From positions 1 to 40,443 of the forward strand of contig JAEUWI010000064.1 in the NCBI GenBank assembly GCA_016791475.1: DNA of 40,443 nucleotides. The letters are read 5' to 3'. The notes under the pieces are model-generated. The model ran no database searches. It worked only from the letters and a program-made list of their open reading frames with translations, and was not told the DNA's origin. The position numbers and the translations under genes are program-made. Of this stretch, positions 17,714 through 26,368 are shown piece after piece. This DNA comes from Candidatus Hydrogenedentota bacterium (lineage in GTDB: Bacteria; Hydrogenedentota; Hydrogenedentia; Hydrogenedentales; JAEUWI01). Each line of letters begins with the position of its first letter. The stretch's first letter is position 1.

Positions 17714-18448
17714 TTAGCGTTTTTCGATCACTCGTGTGTCGCAGATGTGGTCGTGCAGACCGCGTTTCTGGTCGTCGAAAAGGGCCATGATATAGCCGAC
17801 GTACATGATGCTCCCGGAGAGCTGATGGGCCCAGAAGCGCGCGAATGCGCGCAGGTAGGACACGGGGGCGCCGTTGCTTCGCACAATCTTGATGCCGAGG
17901 AGCATTTTTCCGGGCGTGGCCCCGAAGCGGCCTACGAACCAGGTCATGTAGAAGAGCACCCAGATACCGATGATTCCCATGAGCCCGAACATGATGAGCG
18001 CGGCCGTATCTTCCGAAGTCTGCCGCCCGTCGCTGCTGGCCACCATGGCGCCGACGCCGCCGAACATGATCGGGATCGCGACGACATTGACCAGAATGGA
18101 ATCAATCACCACGGCGCCAAAGCGCTTGCCTATACTGGCCAGGACCATGGCGTCGGCGGCGACATTACCCTCGCGCATGCGCTGGAAGAAGATATCCTTG
18201 CACGAGGCGCAGACCCGCTTGCCCTCAAAAACGAGCAATTCCTCGACCAGGTGGGGCCGCCCGCACTCGGAACAGGGCGTTCCCCAGTCGGTCACCGTGC
18301 CCGCGATCTCCTGATAGGAAACCCACGAGGGCATGCCCTCACGCCACACCAGCGTCGACGGCCCGACAATCCGCTGATCTACGAGGATGCGGAAGGCCCC
18401 TTCTTCAACGGGTCCGATTTGCTCCTCGCCACGGGCGTAATACCACAT
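17714..18448 (-). CDS. GYF_2 / zinc-ribbon / RDD membrane protein
   Basis: 244 aa; the start has GAGGGAG seven bases upstream. Residues 1-50 are a GYF_2 domain (MWYYARGEEQIGPV, then WREGMPSW), usually a binder of proline-rich peptides. A four-Cys zinc ribbon follows: C59, C62, C80 and C83. The rest is an RDD membrane domain with the expected RFGAVVID (109-116), helices at about 115-135, 150-172 and 205-225, the loop GKMLLGIKIV (180-189) and the late QKRGLHDH motif. RDD proteins are small membrane proteins, some proposed to transport ions or solutes; the role here is not known. The GYF-ribbon-RDD fusion is common in planctomycete-like genomes. It is monocistronic, with a clear terminator. Confidence 0.87.
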   Translation of the reverse strand: MWYYARGEEQIGPVEEGAFRILVDQRIVGPSTLVWREGMPSWVSYQEIAGTVTDWGTPCSECGRPHLVEELLVFEGKRVCASCKDIFFQRMREGNVAADAMVLASIGKRFGAVVIDSILVNVVAIPIMFGGVGAMVASSDGRQTSEDTAALIMFGLMGIIGIWVLFYMTWFVGRFGATPGKMLLGIKIVRSNGAPVSYLRAFARFWAHQLSGSIMYVGYIMALFDDQKRGLHDHICDTRVIEKR

Positions 18449-18588
18449 GCACAGTCTCCCTCAATCCAAACCATCAACGACAAGCGGGTTCGAGGCCATT
18501 CACGACCTCCTGAATGGCAGCAAGTGTACCCATTTTTTTGTGGCGGCGCAACGCGGCGGATCGGCGTGGGGGCCCCGAAGACGCCATC

Positions 18589-19284
18589 TCAATAACCCAT
18601 GCGATCCAGCGCCTTGTTCAGGCTGTTGGAATCCTTGAGGTCCCCTTTCTCCAGGGAGCCTACCGCGTTCACCGGCTTTACGGGTTCCGAGGCCGCCGTG
18701 GCGCTCGAATCCACCGCAATCTCCGCCGGGCCGTGCTGCTTTCCCTCGTCCGGGTGGGTTACCTGGCCGTTCTGGTTATCGTAGTTGAAAGGCTTTCCAG
18801 ACGCCGTCCGGGGGAGCGTGGGGAGATAGGTGGGGTAGAGCGCGTCCAGGGTTGGCGGATAGTACCCCGTGTTGGTGCCGAAGGAGTTGATGGCCGTCTC
18901 GATGTTCTGCATGGTGAAGTAATCCGCCGGGGCCGGGCCGTCCGCGGACTCGTAGACCTCCCCGAGGATCGGATTGTACCCGTAGGGTTTCTTGTCCGGG
19001 CGGAGCGGGACCGCGTCAATATAGTTCGGTACCAGTGCCGACAAATCCGCCGGAAGGGCCTCCTTCTCCGCCGCGTAGAGCTCCACCGCTTCTTGAAGCC
19101 GCGTCATGTCGACATCGATCTGGGCGTCGTGAAAAGAGCCCTGAACTTCGCCCGCGTTCTGCGCCGCCATATCCGCCGTGACGGCCGTCGTCATCAACAT
19201 TTCCACCAGACACCCCGAAAACAGGCACGACATCCCCAGACAAAGCGCGCCGTTTAGAAAACCGATCATCCCTTTCATGATCAT
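18589..19284 (-). CDS. Lipoprotein with two pseudopilin-like domains
   Basis: About 231 aa. GAGGAG lies four bases before ATG 19284 and ten before ATG 19278; either is possible. The signal peptide ends in the lipobox FSGC. The mature part has two tandem segments each resembling the C-terminal half of type II secretion major pseudopilins: first MTRLQEAVELYAAEKEALP...LVPNYI, then MQNIETAINSFGTNTGYYP...LYPTYL, both with the helix / aromatic-Pro / short beta pattern. The prepilin N-terminal helix is missing and replaced by a lipid anchor, so this is not a pilin but may have been derived from one. The C-terminal 45 residues are low-complexity. It diverges from the zinc-ribbon gene at 19558. Function unknown. 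Confidence 0.75.
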   Translation of the reverse strand: MIMKGMIGFLNGALCLGMSCLFSGCLVEMLMTTAVTADMAAQNAGEVQGSFHDAQIDVDMTRLQEAVELYAAEKEALPADLSALVPNYIDAVPLRPDKKPYGYNPILGEVYESADGPAPADYFTMQNIETAINSFGTNTGYYPPTLDALYPTYLPTLPRTASGKPFNYDNQNGQVTHPDEGKQHGPAEIAVDSSATAASEPVKPVNAVGSLEKGDLKDSNSLNKALDRMGY

Positions 19285-19557
19285 CCTGCTCCTCAATGTT
19301 GGAAAATTGCCCAAGTGGTTCGACCCCGGTTTGCTGACCGGCTTCAGTCTAGCACACATGTGGTTAACTTACCACCGGGTCGAAAAATTATTCGGGCGGG
19401 GCTGGGGTGCGTTACCGCCGGGGGCCTTCCGAAAGGTTCGGTGGTGGTTTTCATGCCGCCAGACTTCTCACCCCGGACTTTTTCGTGCTAAAGTTATCTC
19501 CGTTAGCGGCAGTGAGCCCCGGGAATCCCGCACTGTATCGAGTTGGAGAGCGAGCGA

Positions 19558-20277
19558 ATGACCATTGCGTTTAATTGCGTCTGCGGAAAGGCCTTTAGCG
19601 TAACCGATGACTATGCCGGTCAGACCGGAACCTGCCCGCAGTGCAAGATGCCAGTTACCGTTCCCGGCGAGCCACCCCGCGCGGCCCAGATTAACACACG
19701 GGGGCCGCGATTTCCGAGGGAGCAGCTCATGGCCTACCTCAGGGCCCACCAGTCGACCAATGTCCTCCTGCTGCACCCCCATATCCCGCCGGAGCGGGAA
19801 GCCCGGGCTCATGATTTCTTTGGCATCGCGGCGGAGGATCGGGTCCTGGCGGGGCTCCACCCATCCCTGCTTATCGCGGGGGAGGAAACCCTGCTGCTGA
19901 CCGAAACCGGCATCTATGTCAAGAAAGCCGACCTCACCAAGGGGTATGTCCAGTACGAATCCCTCCTGGAGGGGAGCATCCACCTTGAAGACGGAAGAGA
20001 CATCGTCATTCAGGCCACCAAACCCCAGCGGCTCCGTTATCGCGTGCTGGTATCCCCCAACATCGCCGAAAATCTCTCCAAAGTGTTGCGGGGGCTCCAG
20101 TTGCTCCTCAACGGCCGGGATCCGAGCCCCATTTTTGCCGAAGGAAACAACAACGCCCTGGCCGAACTCCGCGCCGAGCGTCAGGGCCTGCTTCCCAGCA
20201 GCAGCGCCACGGGAAATGGCGCTTCCAGTGCAAAAAGCCGGGGTGGACTGCTCGGTGTCATAAAACGGCGGGGCTGA
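19558..20277 (+). CDS. Zinc-ribbon protein with PH-like domain
   Basis: 239 aa. Initiation at 19558 has GGAG eight bases upstream; an ATG five codons earlier lacks this. The N-terminus is a short zinc ribbon of the type widespread in planctomycete-like proteins: CVCG (C7, C9), the YAGQTGTCPQC core (C26, C29) and PVTVP. The middle (about 85-180) reads like a bacterial PH-like or stress-response beta-barrel module (ETLLLTETGIYVKKADL, then DIVIQATKPQRLRYRVLVS). The C-terminus is Ser/Gly/Lys-rich with no membrane segment. Probably a cytoplasmic regulatory or membrane-associating protein; the partner is unknown. The gltX gene follows 138 bases later, too far to be sure of co-transcription. Confidence 0.7.
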   Translation: MTIAFNCVCGKAFSVTDDYAGQTGTCPQCKMPVTVPGEPPRAAQINTRGPRFPREQLMAYLRAHQSTNVLLLHPHIPPEREARAHDFFGIAAEDRVLAGLHPSLLIAGEETLLLTETGIYVKKADLTKGYVQYESLLEGSIHLEDGRDIVIQATKPQRLRYRVLVSPNIAENLSKVLRGLQLLLNGRDPSPIFAEGNNNALAELRAERQGLLPSSSATGNGASSAKSRGGLLGVIKRRG

Positions 20278-20415
20278 GTTTTCCGCGCCCGAGGATCTCG
20301 GGGAGCGGCTGGCCTGAGTTGTGCCATGGCGGGACCGTACCGGAATTCTAAACCCACCTCCGCGTATGTTATTATCCCGGCGCTATTCTTCACACCCTGA
20401 ACCTCTGGAGTACCC

Positions 20416-21882
20416 ATGAGCACCGTTCGCTGCCGCATTGCGCCTTCCCCTTCCGGCTTCCTGCACATCGGCACGGCCAAGATGGCCCTGTTCAACTGGC
20501 TTTTTGCCCGTAAGTCCGGCGGCACCTTCGTGTTGCGCCTGGAAGACACCGACGCGGAACGGACCGATGAGACCTTCGTCCAGGCCATGTGCGAAGGATT
20601 CAAATGGCTCGGCATCAACTGGGACGAAGGGCCCGCTTTCGGTGATGAGCCCGCGAAAGGTTCTTTGGGGCCCTATCGCCAGTCTGACCGCAAGGCGCTG
20701 CATCAGGAAGCCGCGATGAAGCTGTTGTCCGACGGCCATGCCTATCGCTGCTTCTGCTCGAAAGAGGAGCTGGACGCCGAGCGAGAGGCGGCCATGGCGG
20801 AGAAGCGGGCGCGGAAAAAGTGCCCCTGCCGAGATCTGGACGCGGCGACCTCCGATTCGCGAAAGGCGGAGTCTCACGCGCTTCGATTTCGCACGCCGGA
20901 GGGCCAGACGGTAGTGGAAGACTGGGTGCAGGGCAACGTCCGTACGGACAATCGGGAACTGGATGATTTTGTCATCCTCAAGGCCAACGGCGATCCTATT
21001 TTTCATCTGGCGGTGGTGGTGGACGATGCGTTGATGCAAATCACCCACGTTATCCGGGGGGATGACCATTTGACGAACGCCGCCCGCCACGTGCTGCTTT
21101 TTGACGCTCTGGGTTATCCGCGCCCGAAGTTTGCCCACCTGCCCATGGTGCTGGACGATGCGGGCAAGAAATTCAGCAAACGTCTGCACGGTGCCAATGT
21201 GCTGGACTGGCGCGACGATGGCTATCTGCCTGAAGCGCTCATCAACTATGTGGCCCTGCTGGGGTGGACGCCGGCCGAGGAAAATCGCGAACTGTTTACC
21301 ATCGCGGAGCTGACCGAGGCCTTTGTGGCCGAGCGGTGGACGAAATCCGCCGCGCGTTTTGACCGCAAGAAACTGGACTGGCTCAACGGCCAGCACATCC
21401 GCCTCCTGGAGCCCGCCGTTTTGCAGTCCCGCCTGGTGGCGGTGTTGCAGCGGGCCGGTATCGATACGTCGCAGCGCGACGACGCCTGGTTTGCCGCGCT
21501 CACGGAGATATGCCGGGAGAAGCTCTCAACGCTGAATCAGATTGTCGAGCTGAGCGATTTCTTCTTCCATGAGATCACGGAATATGAGGACAAGCCGGTT
21601 CAGAAGATCTGGCGCACGGAAGACGCGGCGGCGATCATGGCCCAACTTACGTCATGCCTGGAATCGGTGACGGACTGGAATCGAGATGTGCTGAAACAGG
21701 CCTTCCACGATCTGGGTGAATCCATGGGCGTGGGTATGGGCAAGCTGGTTCATCCGGCCCGTCTCGCGCTGACCGGAAAATCGGTCGGTCCGGGCTTGTT
21801 TGAGCTTGCGGAGCTGCTGGGCAGGGATGCCTGCCTGGAGCGGATGGCTAGGGCCTCGGCCTTCGTGGCGACGTTGTCCTGA
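20416..21882 (+). CDS. gltX: Glutamate--tRNA ligase
   Basis: 488 aa, normal length for a bacterial class I glutamyl-tRNA synthetase. It charges tRNA-Glu with glutamate using ATP. The start has GGAG five bases upstream. Visible landmarks: N-terminal PSPSGFLHIGT with the HIGH-type signature at 17-20, LRLEDTDAERT, a Cys set typical of the zinc site in the connecting domain (C112, C114, C136, C138), the acceptor-binding RGDDHLTNAARH, and the KMSKS-type KFSKR at 252-256. The C-terminal helical anticodon-binding domain is complete (about 330-488). Whether it is discriminating for tRNA-Glu or also charges tRNA-Gln cannot be told, because no gatCAB or glnS is in view. It is read in the same direction as the sugar kinases but 131 bases upstream of them. 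Confidence 0.96.
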   Translation: MSTVRCRIAPSPSGFLHIGTAKMALFNWLFARKSGGTFVLRLEDTDAERTDETFVQAMCEGFKWLGINWDEGPAFGDEPAKGSLGPYRQSDRKALHQEAAMKLLSDGHAYRCFCSKEELDAEREAAMAEKRARKKCPCRDLDAATSDSRKAESHALRFRTPEGQTVVEDWVQGNVRTDNRELDDFVILKANGDPIFHLAVVVDDALMQITHVIRGDDHLTNAARHVLLFDALGYPRPKFAHLPMVLDDAGKKFSKRLHGANVLDWRDDGYLPEALINYVALLGWTPAEENRELFTIAELTEAFVAERWTKSAARFDRKKLDWLNGQHIRLLEPAVLQSRLVAVLQRAGIDTSQRDDAWFAALTEICREKLSTLNQIVELSDFFFHEITEYEDKPVQKIWRTEDAAAIMAQLTSCLESVTDWNRDVLKQAFHDLGESMGVGMGKLVHPARLALTGKSVGPGLFELAELLGRDACLERMARASAFVATLS

Positions 21883-22013
21883 AGCGCGGTTGAGGCCGGA
21901 GGCCGCCGGGGTCCAAATGCCCCCGCGACCGTTTCGAGCGACACTGAATCGGTCCGTTCTAAGAATATAGTCTACTACATTTCGGGCTTGGCGCCCGTGG
22001 AGGATGGGGTTTT

Positions 22014-22991
22014 ATGAGCAGTAGAGTCATCGTCGGTGTGGATCTCGGCGGAACGAACGTAAAAACGGCCATGGTGTCCTGGGACAAGCAGGTCCTGGCC
22101 AAGGATTCGCGCCCGACCAACGCCGAGGGCGGTCCGGAGGCGGTTATCGAGGCCATCGAGTCCAGTGTCCGCGATCTTCTGGCCCAGTCCGACCTTTCGC
22201 CCGAACAGGTGATGGCTGTGGGTATCGGCGCGCCCGGTCCCATGGACTGGCGCTCCGGCGTGGTCTTCAGTCCTCCCAATCTGCCCGGCTGGAAGAATGT
22301 TCCCCTGGCGGAGATCATGCGCTCCCGTCTCAATGTCCCGTGCTACGTGGAAAACGATGCGAATGTGGCCTGCTACGGCGAGTTCTGGCTCGGTGCCGGG
22401 CAGGGCACTCAGAATATGGCCCTGCTCACCCTGGGCACCGGCGTCGGGGGCGGTGTGGTGATGTTTGGCATGCTCCTGCGCGGCGAAGACGGCACGGCGG
22501 CGGAACTGGGGCACTTGAAGATGCAGCGGAACGGCCGTCCCTGTGGTTGCGGCAGCCATGGCTGTCTGGAGACCTATGGGTCGGTGACGGGGATGGTTCG
22601 CACGGCGATCGAGGGGCTTTCAACGGGCCGCAAGTCGGTTCTTCGGGAGATGTGCGGTGATTCCTTCGGCGGCCTGACGGGCAAAATGATTAGTCAGGCG
22701 GCCGCCGATGGCGACGAGTTCGCCCTCTGGGTAATCGAAGAGACGGCCACCTGGCTCGGACTCGGTATTTCGAGCATCATCAATTATCAGAATCCCGAGA
22801 AGGTGGTGCTTTGCGGCGGCATGATTGCCGCCGGCGACCTGTTGTTGAACCCGATTCGGAAGGTGGCTTTCGAGAATTCTTTTGAAGTGCCGGCCAAGCG
22901 CTGCGAGATTGTCCTGGCGGGTCTGGGTTCGGATTCCGGCGTGCTCGGCGCGGCGGGCTGCGCGCTGTCGCGTTTTGAGAGCAGTTTCTAG
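22014..22991 (+). CDS. ROK-family glucokinase
   Basis: 325 aa. It phosphorylates a hexose, most likely glucose, with ATP at the entry of glycolysis. GGAGGA lies nine bases before the start. It has the ROK ATP motif DLGGTNVK (10-17), the catalytic END (113-115, base D115), a second glycine-rich loop LGTGVGGG (140-147), the sugar-binding ExGH (E164-H167) and the ROK zinc site CGCGSHGC (C177, C179, C184 with H167). No DNA-binding domain is present, so it is a kinase and not a ROK repressor. The PfkB-type kinase gene starts 27 bases after its stop, so the two are very likely co-transcribed and act on successive sugar phosphates. Confidence 0.93.
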   Translation: MSSRVIVGVDLGGTNVKTAMVSWDKQVLAKDSRPTNAEGGPEAVIEAIESSVRDLLAQSDLSPEQVMAVGIGAPGPMDWRSGVVFSPPNLPGWKNVPLAEIMRSRLNVPCYVENDANVACYGEFWLGAGQGTQNMALLTLGTGVGGGVVMFGMLLRGEDGTAAELGHLKMQRNGRPCGCGSHGCLETYGSVTGMVRTAIEGLSTGRKSVLREMCGDSFGGLTGKMISQAAADGDEFALWVIEETATWLGLGISSIINYQNPEKVVLCGGMIAAGDLLLNPIRKVAFENSFEVPAKRCEIVLAGLGSDSGVLGAAGCALSRFESSF

Positions 22992-23018
22992 CGGGAACAC
23001 CGATCGGAACGAACGACG

Positions 23019-23951
23019 ATGATTCTCACGGTAACACCGAATCCCTGCGTGGACAAGACGGTTTTTCTCGAAGCCATGGCGGTGGGCAGGAAAAACGTAT
23101 GCCACCGCGTCACGACCATACCCGGCGGGAAGGGGAACAACGTGGCGAGGGCCGTGAAAGCCCTGGGAGAACAGAGCGCTTCGGTGGTGCTTGTGGGTGG
23201 TGCCCCTGGACAGCACGTGGTGGACATGATTACCGGACAGGATGGATTGGAATGTCATCCGGTCTGGATTGCCGAAAATACCCGCACCATCACTACGGTG
23301 CTCGAGGAAGGCCCGCACCGGCAGACGCCCCTGTTTGAGCCGGGGCCGCGCGTCGGCGGAGCGGAGAAGGAGCGCCTCATAGACGAAGTGCGCTCGCGAC
23401 TCGGGGCGACGGGTATACTTACGCTCAACGGCACGGTGCCGGACCCGACCCTTCAGGACGTCTACCGCACCCTCATCTCCCTCGCGCGAGCGCAGGGCGT
23501 GACTGTCATCCTGGATACCCACGGCCCGGAACTTGCCCTCGGGCTGGAGGCCGCCCCGTATATGGTCAAGCCCAACGACGTTGAAGCGGCGGAACTGGTG
23601 GGCTACGCGCTGGATTCCGAAGCGGCCCGTTGGCGCGCCATTGACTGGTTCCACGGGAAGGGCGTCAGCCTGGTCGTCTTGTCCCTCGGCGCGGAAGGCG
23701 TCCTTGTGTCGGACGGTCTTGAGCGCCTTCATGTGAAGCCGCCCCCGATTGAAGAGGTCAACGCCGTAGGGTCCGGGGATTGTCTGGTCGCGGGCATGGC
23801 GGTGGGCCTGTTGCGCCAGTGGCCCCTGGAGCAGTGTGCCGTGCTGGGCGTCAGCGCGGGAACGGTCAACGCCATGCGCTGGGACATCGGGCACGTAACC
23901 CAGGCGGAGGTGGAGCGGATAGCGCCCCGTGTTGCCGTCGTGCGCTGCTGA
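23019..23951 (+). CDS. PfkB-family phosphofructokinase (1-phosphofructokinase/LacC-type)
   Basis: 310 aa, the usual length for the FruK/LacC/PfkB subgroup, which phosphorylates fructose-1-phosphate, tagatose-6-phosphate or fructose-6-phosphate. The N-terminus TVTPNPCVDKT is diagnostic of this subgroup, followed by the substrate-binding GGKGNNVAR (36-44), the KPN motif (184-186), LSLGAEGVLV and the ATP/anion-hole motif GSGD with catalytic D254. Position 252 is Ser where most members have Ala (GAGD). The gene sits 27 bases after the ROK kinase gene and probably shares its transcript; the pairing favours a glycolytic role with fructose-6-phosphate or fructose-1-phosphate as substrate. Sequence alone does not fix the substrate. 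Confidence 0.9.
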   Translation: MILTVTPNPCVDKTVFLEAMAVGRKNVCHRVTTIPGGKGNNVARAVKALGEQSASVVLVGGAPGQHVVDMITGQDGLECHPVWIAENTRTITTVLEEGPHRQTPLFEPGPRVGGAEKERLIDEVRSRLGATGILTLNGTVPDPTLQDVYRTLISLARAQGVTVILDTHGPELALGLEAAPYMVKPNDVEAAELVGYALDSEAARWRAIDWFHGKGVSLVVLSLGAEGVLVSDGLERLHVKPPPIEEVNAVGSGDCLVAGMAVGLLRQWPLEQCAVLGVSAGTVNAMRWDIGHVTQAEVERIAPRVAVVRC

Positions 23952-24054
23952 AGGTTCCGCCGGGTTCCGCCCCGGGTCCTGGGGTTCGCCCTGACCCGTT
24001 CTCAAAGTCTGTATTATTCTACGAAGTTCAGTTCCATTACCGGAGATTCTTCAC

Positions 24055-24687
24055 ATGAGTGTTTTGGGTCAACCAACCAAAAGAGAATGGAGCTTCCTCG
24101 GGGCGGGAGTCGCCATCGGAATCGGCGCCATGCTGGTGTACTCGGGCGGCAACTTTTATGGCACCGTTCACAAGAATGGCACCACGCTGCATTCCTGGCC
24201 GGGCCCTTCAACCGCCCGTGAGAGCCTGATAGACAAAGGCGAAGATGGGACGCCCGAAGGGTGGATGATGACCATGAATCCCTACAAGGACACGACCATC
24301 GATTGCGGCCTTACCGACGCCGATTCCGACGGCGTTTTTGATGTCTGCAAGGTCGAAATCCGCCCGGAAGGGGAGGCGAAAGACGGCTTCATGCTTGCCG
24401 TCATCGATACGGACAAGAATGGCGTCTTTGACGGGGTTCAGTTCAGCAACACCGGGGAGAAGGGTGCCCGATACTCGGATTATAAAGACTGGGATATGGA
24501 CGGATTCCTCGATATCTACACCGATCCGGCGCGCTCGACGAGCTGGATAATGACCGGAACGGAATGGCTCAGCGTCATCAAACGCGTCGACTCGGAAGAG
24601 AAGCGTTTCTCGGTTATGCGCAACGGCGAAGAACGCGAGATGGTCTATCGGGGCGGGACCTGGAGCGACGTCACGCCGGTTCGCTGA
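24055..24687 (+). CDS. Membrane-anchored protein with DxDxDG calcium-type loops
   Basis: 210 aa with one N-terminal membrane helix (about 13-30) and no cleavage or lipobox signal, so the rest probably lies outside the membrane. CGGAG lies nine bases upstream of the ATG. Three short acidic loops have the spacing of calcium-binding DxDxDG motifs: DADSDGVFD (88-96), DTDKNGVFD (118-126) and DWDMDGFLD (145-153). Such loops occur in dockerins, EF-hands and thrombospondin type 3 repeats, but the helices of a true EF-hand are not evident. The C-terminal part repeats short beta hairpins. No enzyme motif is seen. It converges on the SUMF1-fold gene and is not part of the kinase operon (103-base gap with a possible TATTAT -10 box near 24011). 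Confidence 0.65.
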   Translation: MSVLGQPTKREWSFLGAGVAIGIGAMLVYSGGNFYGTVHKNGTTLHSWPGPSTARESLIDKGEDGTPEGWMMTMNPYKDTTIDCGLTDADSDGVFDVCKVEIRPEGEAKDGFMLAVIDTDKNGVFDGVQFSNTGEKGARYSDYKDWDMDGFLDIYTDPARSTSWIMTGTEWLSVIKRVDSEEKRFSVMRNGEEREMVYRGGTWSDVTPVR

Positions 24688-24724
24688 CAAGAAGGGCAAT
24701 GGAAGGAGCGCGGCGGGAAAACCC

Positions 24725-25507
24725 TCATCGGCGCGCTTCCGCGACGACACGAAAGCCCAGGTTTACATGCGCCGAATCGGCGGGCGCGTCGTTGCGCTCG
24801 GCCGAGCGGCACCGGGAAGCTTCGTAGGCCCAGCAACCCCCGCGACACACCTTGCCTTCGCCCGCCGCCGGACCTTGGGGGTCCTTCGTCTCCTCCGGGA
24901 CGTAGGGCCCCATCCAATCCTGGCACCACTCCCACACATTGCCATTCATGTCGTGAAGGCCCCACGGATTGGGCTTTTTCTGCCCGACAATGTGGGTCTT
25001 GCCGCCGCTGTTTGCCTTGTAGAAGGCGTGGTCGCCTATAGATGCAAGCTCGGGATCGTCGCCCCAATAGTAGCGCGTTGCGGTTCCCGCGCGGCAGGTG
25101 TACTCCCATTCGGCCTCGGTGGGGAGGCGGTAGCGCATGCCGGACTCTTGAGCGGTGAGCTTGTCGCAGAAGGCCACCGCATCGTGCCAGGTTACGTGGT
25201 CCACCGGCAGCGTCGCCCCCTTTTCCCTGGCGGGATTGTGCCCCATGACCGCCTCGTACTCGGCCTGCGTGACCTCATAAACACCGATGTAGAATTCGCG
25301 GCTGATTGTGATCCTTCGCTCAGTCTCCGTTGGCTTGCGATCCTTTTCGTGTTCGGGCGAGCCCATGATGAAGGAGCCGGGAGGGACAGGTTGAAGTTTC
25401 ATTCCCACGCTGTTGGTGATGGGGTCCGCCAAAGGGGATGCGACGGCGAATACGCACGGCATCAGCGTGACGGCAAATGCAGACAGAAAGGCGTGGGCTC
25501 GACGCAT
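24725..25507 (-). CDS. Secreted SUMF1/FGE-fold protein, probably not a formylglycine enzyme
   Basis: 260 aa. The start at 25507 yields a signal peptide (residues about 5-24, cut near VAS-PLA). The body is a full SUMF1/formylglycine-generating-enzyme domain: MKLQPVPPGSFIMGS, EVTQAEYEAVMG, RLPTEAEWEYTCRAGT, WGLHDMNGNVWEWCQDW and a final LGFRVV. True FGEs hold two catalytic Cys in GGSFLCHxSYC. Here the matching stretch is GGCWAYEASRC, where the second Cys is kept but the first is Tyr. Formylglycine formation is therefore unlikely, and a binding or structural role, as in many bacterial SUMF1 proteins, is more probable. The start lies two bases after the TGA of the upstream membrane-protein gene, so the two are translationally coupled. 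No sulfatase is nearby. Confidence 0.85.
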   Translation of the reverse strand: MRRAHAFLSAFAVTLMPCVFAVASPLADPITNSVGMKLQPVPPGSFIMGSPEHEKDRKPTETERRITISREFYIGVYEVTQAEYEAVMGHNPAREKGATLPVDHVTWHDAVAFCDKLTAQESGMRYRLPTEAEWEYTCRAGTATRYYWGDDPELASIGDHAFYKANSGGKTHIVGQKKPNPWGLHDMNGNVWEWCQDWMGPYVPEETKDPQGPAAGEGKVCRGGCWAYEASRCRSAERNDAPADSAHVNLGFRVVAEARR

Positions 25508-25509
25508 CG

Positions 25510-25944
25510 TCAAGAGTCCTGTCCGTGTTGCGTTGCGCCCGGTAACTCGGGAGGTTGCCCATCCCAGCCGCTGCTGGGAGGAAGTGGGCTTTCTCTGGGA
25601 AAATAGAAGCGCATGGCCGATGCCACGAGCAGAACCAGCACGAGATTGAGAAATGCGATGAAGGGGGCGCCGGTGCTGAAGGCCAGCACGTGAAGAATTC
25701 CCACAACGATATTCAGGACGAATACCCAGCGCCATCGGTTGAGCAGGCCGGTAATGAAGAGTACCTTGGCGGCCAGCCACCACAGGGCGACGAGGTTATG
25801 GGCGATGGCCGGCAAGTTTCCCAGAAGCCCTTCCAGCCCGAGCACGGTTACGACCACCCAGATCTGCCAGGGGGCATCCCGCCAGGTGGTGGGGGCCGTC
25901 GCGTGGGCAACGTTCTCGTGCTGAAATTGGGTTGCGGGATTCAT
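25510..25944 (-). CDS. Small multi-pass membrane protein
   Basis: 144 aa. After a soluble N-terminus of about 25 residues, the protein has four predicted membrane helices (about 27-45, 48-66, 70-88 and 90-110), then a polar Pro/Gly-rich tail of about 30 residues. GAGGG lies eight bases before the ATG. No motif identifies a family. Its stop TGA is two bases before the ATG of the SUMF1-fold gene, so they form a two-gene unit and may act together in the envelope. No terminator is seen between them. Confidence 0.65.
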   Translation of the reverse strand: MNPATQFQHENVAHATAPTTWRDAPWQIWVVVTVLGLEGLLGNLPAIAHNLVALWWLAAKVLFITGLLNRWRWVFVLNIVVGILHVLAFSTGAPFIAFLNLVLVLLVASAMRFYFPRESPLPPSSGWDGQPPELPGATQHGQDS

Positions 25945-26091
25945 GATGCATTCCCTCGCGGGTTGATCCCATTGATTTGTCGATCCATGTGGGTGTGTCT
26001 GCTTTACGGTAGCATATGGAAGTGTCGACGTAAAAAGGATTTGTAGCTATCGCGGTGGCGATACCGTTGAGGCCAGCCCAAGGCGTTCGTA

Positions 26092-26283
26092 TCAGAGTCC
26101 ATACAGTGCATTGGATTTGTAATTTTCAATAGGTCTGAACACGCCTGGAATTGGTTGTCCGAAACTAAAGTATTGGGCCACGAGCCACGGAGTCTCGGAG
26201 AGAGAAAAGAGTTCTGGGACGCGGGTTGAATCAGGAATGGACTGTATTTCAGAGGGCACCTTTAACGTATACCACTTGAACAT
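26092..26283 (-). CDS. 63-aa hypothetical protein in the low-GC patch
   Basis: 63 aa, rich in Pro, Ser and aromatic residues, starting MFKWYTLKVPSEIQSIP. AAGG lies five bases before the ATG. There is no signal, membrane segment or motif. It lies downstream of a possible gene fragment read in the same direction. It could be real or the C-terminal part of a decayed gene; evidence is the ribosome site and protein-like composition only. Confidence 0.35.
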   Translation of the reverse strand: MFKWYTLKVPSEIQSIPDSTRVPELFSLSETPWLVAQYFSFGQPIPGVFRPIENYKSNALYGL

Positions 26284-26368
26284 AAGAACCTTACAAAGTT
26301 GAATTTCGAGGTTCAGTATCCGGGAATTCAGTGCAAATTACAATACGCGGGCGCGAGAAGAGGACTGA

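Noticed and set aside
19319-19384. Imperfect inverted repeat TTCGACCC..GGGTCGAA in the divergent spacer
   Set aside because: Arms are about 45 bases apart with a bulge; no clear regulatory or terminator context.
22620-24005. 461-codon minus-strand ORF across the sugar-kinase genes
   Set aside because: It spans two genes with complete ROK and PfkB motifs and has His/Arg-rich, motif-free translation typical of an antisense shadow.
24725-25507. Formylglycine-generating enzyme with a sulfatase partner
   Set aside because: One of the two catalytic cysteines is absent and no sulfatase is in the window.
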